In this document: positions 44,672 through 55,874 of the stretch, one piece after another
How positions within the stretch are numbered: the stretch's first letter is position 1
How the letters are laid out: the number at the start of each line of letters is the position of its first letter
Origin: Thecaphora thlaspeos
Lineage: Eukaryota; Basidiomycota; Ustilaginomycetes; Urocystidales; Glomosporiaceae
DNA length: 64,000 nt
Reading direction: 5' to 3'
NCBI GenBank assembly: GCA_900291925.1
Contig: UWYS01000006.1
Span: forward strand, 868,001-932,000
Notes under the pieces: generated by a model
The model's database searches: none
What the model was told of the DNA's origin: nothing
What the model saw: only the letters and a program-made list of their open reading frames with translations
Made by a program: the position numbers and the translations under genes

Positions 44672-46691
44672 ATGACGTCCTCTCGAACTTCCCAGAAGTC
44701 GGCGGTGCCGGCGCAGACTTGGACGAAGCTGCTCTGTGCCTGCGTCCTAGCCACATCGCTCCTCTTCGCCTCGGCGTCTCCCTTCCCCGGAAGCAAGTGA
44801 CTCGATCGTTTCTCGGTCGACGATGACTCCCTCGCCGCACGGTCCTCTGCCGGTGACGACAGGTTTTCCGCCTTCAAGCATCCTGACTACAGCGACGACG
44901 ATCTCGAGAAGCTCTTGGCGATGGTGGAAGAGACCAGGCCCGTCGAGGAGGCGACCATCACCAAGGTCCTGCCGCGCCTTTCGCAGGAAGACATCGAGGT
45001 TCCGCCGGACCCGAGCAACATCCTCGGGCTGTCGACCGCCTACCAGTGGCCCGTCACTGACCCCTCGGCCAACATGGCGCGCAAGTACAAGTTCCCCAAG
45101 GACTTCAAGTACGGCGTTGCATCGGCCGCCTTCCAGGTCGAAGAAGTAGCAAAGGCCGACGGAAAAGGTCCCTCGCAGTGGGACTACTGCGGGCACGTCA
45201 CGACAGGCTGTATCGCCAACAACGACACAGGAGACGTGGTGGACAACCACTACTACCTCTACAAGCAGGACATCGCCCGCCTCAAGAAGATGGGCGTTGA
45301 GTCGTACTCGTTTTCCTTTGCCTGGCCGCGGATCTACCCATTCGGCAACGGTCCCGTCAACGAGGCGGGACTCCAGCACTACGACGACGTCATCAACGAG
45401 GTCATCGCCCAGGGCCTCGAGCCAGTCGCCTCGCAGTATCATTGGGATTTCCCTCTCTCCACCGAATTCCAGTACGGTTCGTGGCGGAGCGAGAAGATGG
45501 TCGACGACTACGTCGCCTACGCCGAGACTCTGCTGAGGCGCTACGGCGACGGCGTCAAGACGTGGGTCACCTTCAACGAGCCCAACGCCGTCTGCCAGCC
45601 GTACCTGAGCGGTGCGCCGCTCAATTCGACCTACAGCGGCGAGCTCGACGGTCCGCAGGGCTACTTCCACTGCGCACGCAACCTCCTCCGCGCCCACGGC
45701 AAGGTCTACCGCCTCTACCAGGAGCTCCAGGCGAACTGCACCGTGGCGAAAGGCCAGATGGGCTTCAAGAACGACAACACCATTGCCCTGCCGCACCGGA
45801 CAGGCAACGCCGAAGACATCCGGGCGGCCGAACGCCACGATGCCGTGCTGCTGGGACTGTGGAGCGATCCCGTCTACGGCAGCGGCGACTGGCCCGCCAT
45901 CCTACGAGAGACGATCCCAACTTCGATCCTTCCCGATCTGACGGCCGACGACAAGGAGGCGATCAAAGGCAGTGCCGACTTCTACGCCATCGACCTGTAC
46001 AGCGTGCGCGTAGCGCGCGCAACGAGGGCGCCCGGCGGCCTTGCGGCGTGCGAGAGGAACACCACGCATCCAGACTGGCCCCAGTGCGTTTCGGGCCTGG
46101 CGCCGGACCACCAGACCATCGCCCCCTACAACCACAGCGATGCGGGCAGATGGCCGCTGGGTGAGCTGGCCGACTCGCACGCTCCGTGGCTGTACAACTC
46201 TGACGGCCTGGTGCGCAACTTCCTCAAGCAGATCCGAGACCGATGAAGCGGCGACATGCCGCTCTACATCAGCGAGATGGGCTTCGCCGAGCCAAGGGAG
46301 GACGACAAGCTCTACGTCGAGCAGATCCGCCTCGACTCGGCGCGCACGCGCTACGTCATCGACCAGCTGGACGAGTACATGCTGGCCATCCACGAGGACA
46401 ACGTCAACGTCGCCGGCATCTTTTTGTGGAGCATGATGAACAACCTCGAATGGCGTGAAGGGACTGCTATAAGGTTCGGCCTACAGGTGAGTGTCCCGTA
46501 CAGCCGTCGGTGCCTCGATCGTTGCGTCCTGCCTGTACTGACCATGTCTTCGTTGCGCGCGCTCCTCTTGTCGTACTATACCGCACCGTGTCGCACAGTA
46601 CGTCAATTACACCAGCCCGACGTACGAGAGGCAGTTCAAACAATCGTTCCTGCGTATCCGCGACTACATGGCAGCCAACAAGGAGACCTAG
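44672..46691 (+). pseudogene. GH1 beta-glucosidase gene interrupted by in-frame TGA
   Basis: The ATG at 44672 opens a signal-peptide-like N-terminus (LLCACVLATSLLFASASP). TGA at 44798 interrupts it, but a 66-nt GT-AG intron at 44797-44862 would remove this stop and keep frame (GSK joined to FSAFKHPDY). The GH1 fold is then continuous: FKYGVASAAFQVEE, VESYSFSFAWPRIYPFG, SQYHWDFPL, and the acid/base segment TWVTFNEPNAVC. A second in-frame TGA at 46244-46246 follows FLKQIRDR. After it the same frame continues with the nucleophile segment PLYISEMGFAEP and GIFLWSMMNNLEW, an intron 46487-46598, and a last exon ending TAG 46691. Product cut at 46244 lacks the nucleophile Glu. No intron can remove this stop. 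The rest is undamaged, suggesting recent loss, a polymorphism or a sequence error. Confidence 0.65.
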
Positions 46692-47279
46692 TCCGGCGGT
46701 GGGAATCTACAAGATGGGCAAGGGCGACACCCCTCTGGTCAAACAAAGAAGCGATGTCTGGCGGATGCCGGAGCTCGAAAGACCGAGCGGTGTTACGGAG
46801 TGATTGTGTGGCTTCGGCTCGCAACGAGCAGGTAAAGACGATGTGTAGATATCGATGAGACGTCCAGATGTCGCGGGAGGGGGGGATTGTGGCGATAAGG
46901 ATGTGCGTGCCCGCGGTGCCAAGACGGGCTGCAGGCGCGCTGAAAGAACACGCCGAGCGCAGCTGCCAACTCGGCGCGCCAAGCACGGGCCGCCCGCGAA
47001 AAAAGCCAAAAATCAGGCTACAAAAAGCCGCGTTTGGGGCGGCCTTTCTTTGCTGCAGCAGCAGCAGCGCCGAGCGTGAGCCAAAAAGCAAAGGCGCTCC
47101 CCACTTTCTGCTCCCATCGGCCTGCTCGCCCCTTTGGAAGGCGGCGCTGCGAAGGAGCTTCGTGGCAAAGTCTTACTGTACATCACCAACATCAACAGCG
47201 GCACCGCCGCCACCGCCGCCACCGCCGCCACCATCTAGCGCAACCGGCCAGGCTCGCCACCCTGTTCCGCCCGCCACCA
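46692..47279. other. Intergenic region / leader of the CDF gene
   Basis: No gene supported. It ends with a 9-bp tandem repeat just before the CDF start. Confidence 0.6.
47202..47232. repeat. (CACCGCCGC)n minisatellite
   Basis: About 3.4 copies of a 9-bp unit in the leader of the CDF gene. Confidence 0.8.
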
Positions 47280-48788
47280 ATGTCGCACCTCTTCTCGGCC
47301 GTATCGGTCGCATCGCAGAAGATCGGCAGTTCCTCGGCTGCCAACAGCAACAACGTGGCCGACGCCCACCAGCCCGACCTCTCTCCGCCTCTCTCGCCCG
47401 CCGATGACCGCAACATCGAGCTCACCGCACCGCAGTCCGCCGCCGCACGCCCGGCCTCGCCCGCAAAGCCTCGAGGAGGCCTCCCCGTCTCCAGCTTCCA
47501 TCTCCCCTCGGCGGCCCGTCAAGCACAGCAGTCACACTCTCCGGGAGAGATCGCCCTCGACGTCAGCGTGGGACCCAGCACATCCAACGCCCTCAACACG
47601 GCGCAGGTGGCTGCCTCGCTCCACGCCCAGCACGATGCCTCGGCCTCGTTCGCCGCCTACCCTCCTTCCCGCGTCAACTCCACCTTCCGCGGCGCATCGA
47701 ACGACGACGAGACCGACCCGCTCCTCCTCCGCTCGCGTCTCGTCGAGGACCACGAAATCCGACGCCGACACTCGGGCAAAGGTCGCGGCCGCAAGGCCGA
47801 GAAGATGGTGCGCAACTTCTACTCGGCCCAGAACGAGCACATCAACCGCCTCCTCAAGCCCATGTCCAAGCACGGTGACGAGGACGCACAGGACCGTGAG
47901 GCTTCGGCGTTCAAGGTCAAAGTGGCCGTCTACGCCAGCATCGTCGCCAACTTTGTTCTCGCCGCGCTTCAGCTCTATGCCGCCATCTCATCGCTCTCGC
48001 TCTCTCTCTTTGCCACGGCTGCCGACAGCGTCTTCGACCCTTTCGCGAATCTTGTCCTCAACTGGCTCCACCGCAAGGCCAACGACGTCGACGAGCGCAA
48101 GTGGCCCATCGGTGGATCGCGCTTCGAGTCCATCGGCAACATTACCTACGCCGCCATCATGGGCATGGTCTCGGCCATCCTCGTCGTCCAGTCCATTCAG
48201 GACCTCGCAAAGGGTGAAGAGGACCGCAACCTTCACATTCCCGCCCTCGTCGCCGTCGGGGTTGCCTTTGGTACCAAGCTCGTGCTTGCGATCTACTGCT
48301 TTGGACTGAGGAAATCGAGCTCGCAGGTAGAGGTCTTGTATCAGGACCACCGCAACGATCTCGGAATCAACGGGTTGGGCATCTTTACTTCGGCAGCCGG
48401 AGCGACAATCGCCGGCTGGATCGACCCTGCCGGTGCGCTGATCATCTCGGTGGTCATCATCATCAGCTGGACGCGGACGGCGTTTGGCGAGTTCAAGACG
48501 CTGGCCGGCGCGGCCGCCCCGACCGACTTCCTGCAGCTGGTGACGTACAACGCGGCCATCTTCTCCGATGAGATTCAGGCGATTGAGAGCGTGCGCGCCT
48601 ACTCGTCGGGACCGCGATACATTGTGGAGATCGACATTGTGATGCACCCCGAGACGCCGCTGTGGAAGAGCCACGATGTCTCGCAGCTGCTGCAGGACAA
48701 CCTGGAGCACCTGCCCATGGTCGAGCGCGCCTTTATCCATGTCGACCACGAGTGGGACCACAACCCGGAGCACAAGAAGGCCGTCTGA
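47280..48788 (+). CDS. Cation diffusion facilitator, manganese-type
   Basis: Single exon, 502 residues, from ATG 47280 to TGA 48786-48788. The N-terminal about 200 residues are polar and Ser/Ala-rich. CDF membrane helices begin near residue 205 (KVAVYASIVANFVLAALQL). The metal-site motifs are D-S-V-F-D in TM2 (ATAADSVFDPFANL) and D-H-R-N-D in TM5 (YQDHRNDLGINGLG). DxxxD at both sites is the pattern of the Mn-transporting CDF branch rather than the Zn branch (HxxxD). The C-terminal cytoplasmic domain contains VRAYSSGPRYIVEIDIVMHP and HVDHEWDHNPEH. Likely exports Mn(II) into a secretory compartment or vacuole, inferred from family. Start chosen at the first ATG in frame after an in-frame stretch without ATG. 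Confidence 0.88.
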   Translation: MSHLFSAVSVASQKIGSSSAANSNNVADAHQPDLSPPLSPADDRNIELTAPQSAAARPASPAKPRGGLPVSSFHLPSAARQAQQSHSPGEIALDVSVGPSTSNALNTAQVAASLHAQHDASASFAAYPPSRVNSTFRGASNDDETDPLLLRSRLVEDHEIRRRHSGKGRGRKAEKMVRNFYSAQNEHINRLLKPMSKHGDEDAQDREASAFKVKVAVYASIVANFVLAALQLYAAISSLSLSLFATAADSVFDPFANLVLNWLHRKANDVDERKWPIGGSRFESIGNITYAAIMGMVSAILVVQSIQDLAKGEEDRNLHIPALVAVGVAFGTKLVLAIYCFGLRKSSSQVEVLYQDHRNDLGINGLGIFTSAAGATIAGWIDPAGALIISVVIIISWTRTAFGEFKTLAGAAAPTDFLQLVTYNAAIFSDEIQAIESVRAYSSGPRYIVEIDIVMHPETPLWKSHDVSQLLQDNLEHLPMVERAFIHVDHEWDHNPEHKKAV

Positions 48789-49208
48789 GGGCGGTCTGGC
48801 GCTTGTTCCTCTGTACCTCCGCGTCGGCTTCCATGTAGATATCAATAACCGGTCGAAACGTCTGCACAGTCTGGATGAAAACCACTACGCAGACTGCCTG
48901 TGTCTGTGCGGTAGCGCTGCTCTCGATGACTGTGGCTTGAAGGTAGAGGTGTTGCCTGGGCTATTGGTTCAGGTGGCGAGGGACCCGTCTCAAAAGGAGC
49001 GCGAGGGCGCAGCCAAGTGGGCGAGGTGAAGCCCAAGTCCGGCTCTCGGGCCTGCCCGTGCCTAGAAATGCGCACTAGAAAGGTGGAGGAAAAGAAGCGG
49101 CTGTCGCGCGCTCTCTCTTTCTCTCTCTCCCTCTCTCTCCATCTCTCTCCCTGCTCACCTTGCTTTCCGACGCACCACCATCTCTCGCTCACGGCCATTC
49201 CCCGCATT
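48789..49208. other. Intergenic region
   Basis: No gene supported; a CT-rich stretch at about 49112-49151 precedes the next gene. Confidence 0.6.
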
Positions 49209-50171
49209 ATGCCTGCTACAACACCGCCACTACGGTGGAGACGACAACGCGAAACACCATCACTCCTCTCGCTTGTCGTTCTACTTCTCCTCGTCCTGAC
49301 GACAATACCGTCCGTCTCAGCAGGGACAGGCTGGCGTCCCACGTCCGAATTCGGTGCGCTCCATCTCGGTACGGAGACGAAGGAAGGCGTCAAGGTGAAG
49401 GGATACGAGGGAGAGTGGCCTCTCTGGAAGGGATTCAGGGAGAGTCTCAAATCGGCCGAGGTAGAGGCACACTCTCCGCAACCAGGACCGGGCAATGGGA
49501 TGTCAGGCGATGCTGTAAAGGCGCCAGCGGGGACAGCAAAGACAGGTCAGGTAGACATCAAGTGGACCTGTAAACCGCAGGCATCCTGCTCAAAATGCCC
49601 TGAGGACGTCGTGAGTTCCCACGTCTTCTCCATCGACATGTTCCGTCTCGGACGCCGCTCTCTCTGAACTCATCATGCGTTCGTGGCTTTCCATCCTCGT
49701 CGCCATTCGACCAATAGAAATACCAGCCCTACTGCAAACCTTACGGCAATCGACAGACCCTCCTCTGTACATCTTCTCCCAGCGTCGCATCATCCAACCC
49801 GTCCACATCTACCACCACAGGCGAGGGACAAACAACGATACAAGCTTACACATCCTGCGGCAAGGTGGTCCAGGACGAAGCTAGAGATTATCTCGAGTTT
49901 GTTGTACGTTCCTCTCATATCACTTATCTGCTCCCTCCATCATTCACCGAGAGCAGCCAGCCCCACTTACAGCTACACCATCCACCTCCCTCCTTCGCGA
50001 TCCGCGCAGATGTCGACGGCATTGGTCGCGGTCGTTGCCATCGTCGTCTTTGTGCGACGTCAAAAGTTCCTCTTCCAGAAGCAGGACCGGCTGCTTTCCT
50101 TCCGCGTGTCTGGATCAAGAGGGACAACGGCGGCGGCCGCGCCGAGGAGGGCAAAGAGGACGCTCGGGTGA
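49209..50171 (+). CDS. Cysteine-rich type I membrane protein, JTB-like arrangement
   Basis: Three exons: 49209-49610, 49727-49903, 50010-50171, all phase 0; 246 residues, TGA stop. An N-terminal signal/anchor (LLSLVVLLLLVLTTIPSVSA) is followed by a polar lumenal region, then a Cys cluster CKPQASCSKCPEDV joined across the first intron to PYCKPYGNRQTLLC, and later TSCGKVVQDEARDYLEF. The third exon supplies a hydrophobic span (TALVAVVAIVVFV) and a basic cytosolic tail. The order (CxxC, Gly-containing loop with Cys, SC followed by an E-rich helix, then a single membrane span) resembles the JTB (jumping translocation breakpoint) family of animals. That assignment is tentative; membrane topology is well supported. 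Function unknown. Confidence 0.6.
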
Positions 50172-50604
50172 CACGGCGGAACGGCCAAAATTTCACAAGA
50201 CACAGGCTGAACGGGTCCGGCTTCTTCCGTCAGCTGCTGCAATGCAAAGATAGACCAACGTTCCGTATAGTTCGAGCGAGCGAGGTAAATGACTGCTCGA
50301 TAAAGTCATCGCCACGGTATACAAGAGCGTCGCCAAGTCGAGGAGACGATCACGCGACGTTTCCGGTGCTAGCATCCCTTCCAACCTCTACGCCCGCACC
50401 AGACCTGATACCAGCGGCGCCAGTCCCGCTCTATGTCCCGGTACTAGTTCCAACGGTACCCAACGATGTCTCGGGCCTCTCACCACCCGTGGAGTGAACA
50501 TCGCTAATCGTCGGGTTATTGACAGCGCTTGCAGCGGAACTTCTTGCGATTTCCCTGAGGTCCGACTGGGCACGGTGAATCTCTTGGTTTCGAGACGACT
50601 GCAT
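50172..50604. other. Convergent 3'-3' intergenic region
   Basis: Nothing coding recognised between the type I membrane protein (+) and the small gene (-). Confidence 0.5.
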
Positions 50605-51005
50605 CTAGTCCCTCTTTTCGATACCGGGCGTAGAGATGCCCTGTTCGGCACCGTTGAGCTGTCCGAAACCGAGATCGGATGCAGTCGTTGAGGAAGAGGG
50701 GGGAGGGATGTCTTCGCCAGAGGTGCGGGCGGCGGCGAGCTCACGTCGCGCGTCACGTTCGCCGCCAAGCTCGTTGCCAAGTGCTCCGGCGCCGGAAGGG
50801 GCAGAGGCGCCAGCTTTGTTCGGTCCGGAAGCGGGGCCGGGAAGGGAGTGCGAGTACTTGTCGCGGTTGGCTTCCGCCTGGTGGTGAAGAGAAGAGAGAG
50901 AGACATAGAGATGGGAGGTCAACTAAGCTGCGTTCCGGTGCAAGGAGTAAAGGAAACAGAGGGAAGACGTACGACGGAAGAAGGAGCGGCTTCGGCACGA
51001 GTCAT
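50605..51005 (-). CDS. Small protein of unknown function
   Basis: Two exons on the minus strand, 51005-50973 and 50877-50605, with a 95-nt intron (GTACGT donor, CACCAG acceptor) in phase 0; 101 residues, TAG stop. The product starts MTRAEAAPSSV, continues AEANRDKYSHSLPGP, and is Gly/Ser/Ala-rich and hydrophilic throughout, with no membrane span or known motif. The 11-codon first exon followed by an intron is common for short fungal genes. I do not recognise the family. It might be a small intrinsically disordered stress-type protein; that is a guess from composition only. Confidence 0.5.
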
Positions 51006-52105
51006 TGTGAGGTATTTCCTTGCGAATGCGTGGAGGTGCGATACGGTGACGACGAGAGGTGTGATAGGGAGAGCGTCTGCTGCTTGTGTGGCGCTGGTAC
51101 TGTCGCCGTTGATATTGGTGTTGGTATTGCTTTTGCTGCTGGGAGCCGGAGGATGAAGAAGGAAAAGAATAGACTCTCCAGTCAAGGCGAGGCTTATATA
51201 CCTACGCCTCCATCTCCGTTCGTCCAAGGTGTTCGACTTGGACGAGGCCTCCCTCCGCCTGATCCTGTCCTCGGGGCTCAGACAAGGTCAGGAAGGATAA
51301 CGTCACGAAGTCTAAGAAGCTATCTTACGCCACCAAAAGCGTATCCCCGGGCTGTGAGGCCGTGCGTCTTCCCAGTCCACCAGGACAGGCACTCTTCTCT
51401 GTCTCGCCAGCCTGTATGAGTGAGTGAGCGAGCGCCACCGCCGATGCTTTCTCATCTCGACACGTGCTTGAGTCATCTTTGCACCTTTGGACAGCGTGCG
51501 TACCAATCGAGGTTGGTGCCCGTCTGTATCGAGCGTTGCAGACAGTGTACATGTGCAGGCAGGGCGACTTGACTCTTCCAGGCAGGCTGTTCTGACCCTG
51601 ACTGATACGCATGGGAAGCGGACCCTACTGTACATTACAAGGCGGCCTTCTCATCTTCTCTCGCACCAAATGATGAACGGGTACCAGGTTATCGTGGAGG
51701 AAGGACCCTTCGTGCATGTGCCCGCCTGTCGACCAGCCGCCAGGTTTCGGCGGGTAACGCCTTGACGTCGCCGGCAAAACCTTTCGTCCTCTGACGTCAA
51801 AGAAAAGTGAGGAAAAAGACACCGAGAGAAGAGACACTCGGACAGATCAGTCACTAGGCCGACTCGCTACGTACTTACAAACCTCAAGAGCCCGGATAGG
51901 CGGCGTCAAAAGAAGGGGTGACAACAACAAACGCAGCATGATGCGATGTGGTCATCAGGGCCGCGTCGCCATGGAAGAAGCTTTCAAGATTCTTGGTATA
52001 CATGGCAGGGAGAGGGCGATCCAATAAGCATGGTACAGCACCAAACCGAAAACAACGGCAGCGAGGAAACTGGAAATGGCACGAGGAAGGCCATGCGGCC
52101 GGCGA
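51006..52105. other. Intergenic region
   Basis: Lies between the small gene (-) and the end of YME2 (-). One TACTGTAC at 51626-51633. No coding frame recognised. Confidence 0.5.
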
Positions 52106-55100
52106 TCAGTGCGCCGCCTCCTCCTTGTACCGCATCAGCCTGACCTGGATCCGCGCGTTTTCGGCGTCGAGCTTCGAGATCTGCGACTGCAGCGTCGCCA
52201 TCTTGCTCAGCAGGAACTCGGTACGCGCCCGCGCCGCATCGGTCGCGCTGATGGGCGCCACCACGACGGGAGCGGGCTGATGGATGCCGTCGCTGTGCGA
52301 CGCCTTCGACGAGCCAAAGAGGCTGCTGCCAAACATGCTCGATCCGCCGCTCCCGGGAGCGACGGGAGGGTGCGCCGGGTCCTCTTCGACCATCGCTCCC
52401 GTGCTCCCGCCTCCGATGGCCACCTTGAACGGGCTGCCTTGGATCATGGTCGAGATGTCGCGGATCTCTTCCTCGAGCAGTCGCATCGATTTTTCTGCGC
52501 TCTCGATCGACCCGCTGTTGGCGAGCAGCGTCTGCGTGTCGTTGAAGACGCGGTCCTTGACCATCCTTTTCATCGCCTCGCGCAGCACCGGTCTGCCCGC
52601 CCGTATCGTCGAGGGCCGGCTATTGACGTGACGGACCGAGATGATCTCGGCGCCCTCGAGGGCCTTGAGCGCCGCCTCGTCTCCCTTGAACGAGTCGTGG
52701 AGCAGGCCGTAGTAGTTGACCTCGTCCTTTTCCGAGAGGATCTTGATCAGCTTCCACGCCTGCGAGCCCTTCCACGCCAGGTGCTTAGTCTCGGTGCTGT
52801 CTTCTCCGAAGGCGTTCTTGCGCAACTCGACCACGGTGCGCGAGATGATCTCCTCGACCGCCGCCTCGACGCTCTGCCCGATGCTGACCTTTTGGACGAG
52901 GTTCTCTAGGTCCGTCAGGCGACCCCCGAGCTTGTCGACCCAGGCGGCCGTCTCGTCGTCGAAGCTCGTAGGCTCGGGAGCGGCGGGGTCCGCGGCGGCC
53001 GCATCAACATTTGCTGCGGGCGCGCTCGCAGCGGCGGGAGGGCTCTGTCGTCCGAACAGCGCGAGCTTGCTCGATGCGCCGGCAGCCAGGGTGGACTCGG
53101 GGGCTACGGGTAGCCTTCCGAGCTCCTTGAGCTTGTTGAAGACGTAGGATCTTGCCTTGTCCTCGTCGGCATCGGCGAGCGCGATGCCTGTTCATGATCA
53201 AGAGGAAGCAAGGGACATTCGTGAGTTATCGGACGCAGCTGTCTGCCTCTGCCTCCAACTTGGCCTACTCACTCTGGAAGGGAAGGCTGGGTAGCGCGGT
53301 GGTCAGCTCTTTGCCCATCGAGACCGGATTGTCGCTGACAAACACGACATGGCACGTGCCCGAGGTGACCATTTCAGCGGCCCATTCGGCCAGCGCCGTG
53401 TGGATTACCGCCTGCTTCAGGCCCTTGTAATGGTAGTGCTTGATCACGACGACTGGTACGTCGAACGACTTCTTTCCGCCTTGCGCCTTCTCGGCGGTGT
53501 CTTCGCCGTCAGAGACCTGGACTGTCGGATGAGGCTGGCCAGCCGAGTAGCCCTCTGTGCGCTCGAGCAGCTGATCGGTCGAGCTGGAGGGTGTCGCGGA
53601 TGCTGGAACCTTCTCCGACACGGTCTCTCGCGGCGCTGGCCGGGCATCGGGCTGCTTCGTCTTGGCGGCCTGCCGTTCCACCTTCTCCTGGCGTTTCCGC
53701 GCCTTTTCGGGCTTGCGCTGCGTCTCCTCGTTGAGGCTGTTTAGGGCGGCGCCGACGACGCCGAGCACTTGCTTGAGTTGTGCGTCGACGGGGGTGGCGA
53801 AGCCGGCCTTAGATCCGATCAGGCCGACAGCCGCGAGGTCGATGATACTGTTGAGGCTGTTGAGCCAGCCAAAGAAGGGCCAGTAGCCAGTCTCAGAGGC
53901 GAGGCTCGAGACCAGCGTCGTGTCGTTCTTGGCAGTCCTGGCGATATTTTCGCAGTCGATGACGAGGTGTTGGACGTCCTTAGTGATGGCCTTGTCGAGC
54001 AGCTTGGCTTTGCCCGACCCGCGGGGACCCGTAATGATGATGAAGGTCGACGGTTTCTCCCGGATCCACTCCTGGATGCTGTCGGCCGCCTCCCTTCGCT
54101 CCCACCAGTCGTCTTCGCCTGTAACGGCACGAACCCCATCCTTGAATAGCCTGACGGTGTTGTCCTTGAGCCAGGTGTAGATTTGGTAGTCTGCGTGCAG
54201 CGACACGGGACAGCAATGCGAAGGGGTCAGAGAGACATCGTGCGTTGGCCGGTAAACCTCACCGCTTCATGGGTCTGGCCAGCACAATTACTCACCGTCG
54301 AGCGAGAAGGTGTTGCGAATCTTGCTTTTGACGATGAATTCTCGGACCGGGTCGAAAATGACGTACGTGAGGCCGCCGAGCAGGAAGGCTGCGACGGGAA
54401 AGACGATCTTTGGGTGGTTGCTGATCCAGTCCCAGAACTGCTTGCCGCGCATGTGGCTGCGGAAGGTGAGGACCATCCTGGCGCCGTTCCCGAGGACGAA
54501 GCCGTGTGCGCAGTTGCGAGCGGCCGTTGCGCCGCGCATACGGGAAAACGTGATGAGTGCCTCGCTCGGCTTCTCCTTGTGGATCGAGAGGATGCGACCG
54601 TAGGGCCGGAGGAGCTCCCACAGCTGCTCCTCGCTGGCGTCGCCGCCCTCGAGCTTGACAAGGAGCCGGGTGGCCGGGAAGATGTTCATGTCTTCGCGGA
54701 AGGGCTTGCCCCGGACCACGTGTACGCCCGGCTTGCCGATGAAGAGCATGCTCGGGTTGAAGATTTTGCGGACGCCCTTCTGGAGGTTCTTTTCGATGAC
54801 GTCGACCGTGTTCTCGCCGTCTGCTGCGCCGTCCTCGCGATAAGAGAAGGTGACTATACGTGTGGTGAAAGCGTTCTTGGCACAGAAGTCAGTACAGCGC
54901 TCTGAAGTCAATCATCATTGACGTGCTAAGCGCGGCTTACCGAAGCAGCCGCCATCTTTCTGCCTTGATTCGGCTCCGATGACTTTGAAGCCGTGCCCGA
55001 CCTCTTCCGACGGCGGCAGGCTGGACTTGATGCGGTCGAGCGTCGAGCGTTTCTCGAGACGAGCCAGGAGGTAGCGGAGGTCCCAGAAGCCAAGGCAGAT

Positions 55101-55442
55101 AGGAAAGGCCGAGTCAAAGTAGAGGAAGCCCACTATGCGGTAGGGATCGTTGTCCGTCTCGTTCTTGGCGTCCTCCTCGACCCGAGCGGCGTCGGGATCG
55201 GCCGCCTCGACCGCAGCCGATGACGAGGCGTAGCGTCTTGCAAGCGGCGAGGCCGAAATGGCGGTCGGAAGAATCCGACTGGCCGACCCAAGCGCGGCGA
55301 TAAGTGGCGAGATACTGCGGCTGCGCTCTGATCGGGTCGAGGCGGAAAAGGGTGAGAGGGGTCGGAGGGCGGCGCCGCCCGTGGCCATCCTCGCTCGAGG
55401 GCCGAAGACTACGTTGGTGGGACGTAGCATGGCAGCTAACAT
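52106..55442 (-). CDS. YME2: Mitochondrial inner membrane protein Yme2
   Basis: Four exons on the minus strand: 55442-54941, 54901-54296, 54190-53273, 53187-52106; 1,035 residues, TGA stop. Introns are 39, 105 and 85 nt; the 39-nt one is unusually short but is the only join that keeps frame (GGCF then ERCTDFC). The N-terminus is Arg/Ser/Ala-rich, like a mitochondrial presequence. An RRM-like domain covers about 240-315 (RLLVKLEGGDASEEQLWELL, GRILSIHKEKPSEALITF), then a membrane span about 331-351 (IVFPVAAFLLGGLTYVIF). An AAA-like P-loop domain begins near 395 (FIIITGPRGSGKAKLLDKA), with later VVVIKHYHYK and HVVFVSDNPVS. A C-terminal coiled coil ends the protein. Yeast Yme2 is involved in mitochondrial DNA/nucleoid organisation. 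It diverges from the carrier-like gene. Confidence 0.9.
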
Positions 55443-55874
55443 ATTGAGAGCAGCAGCGGACTGCTGAGGCTGCTCGACAGTGTCGATTGAATTACGAAGA
55501 TGGATGTGCGGGAGTTGGTGGTCCTCGAGGCAGGATGTGAAGTTGGCGAGGCAAGACAAGGGTTCACTTCACGGTCTCACCGGCTGCCGCCGTCGGACAT
55601 GTGGAGTCAGGCGAGGCGAGCCGTGAGCGGGTCGTCATCGTGCCTCTTCTATCCGGCCTGCTTTTGCGGTTGGGCCAACGAAGACAGGAGCGGCAGATCC
55701 AGAAAATACAGGGTCCACCCTCTCTCTGTCTCGTTTGATTCCGACGAGGAGCCTCCTCGCCCTCCTTTCCTCAAGATCACCAGCCGGCCGCAACATCCGC
55801 CGAACCCCAGAAACAACCTTCCGCCTCCTGTCTGCCTTCAGCCCGCTTCGATCCGACGTAGGCGACGAGATGCG
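55443..55874. promoter_or_regulatory. Divergent promoter region (YME2 / carrier-like gene)
   Basis: The 432 bases between two divergent starts, both of genes with predicted mitochondrial products. The frame of the carrier gene is open upstream to 55500 but has no ATG upstream of 55875. Confidence 0.5.

Noticed and set aside
44798..46246. Reassignment of TGA as a sense codon
   Set aside because: TGA is the normal end of many intact genes in the window (for example striatin, YME2, the exchanger and the CDF transporter).
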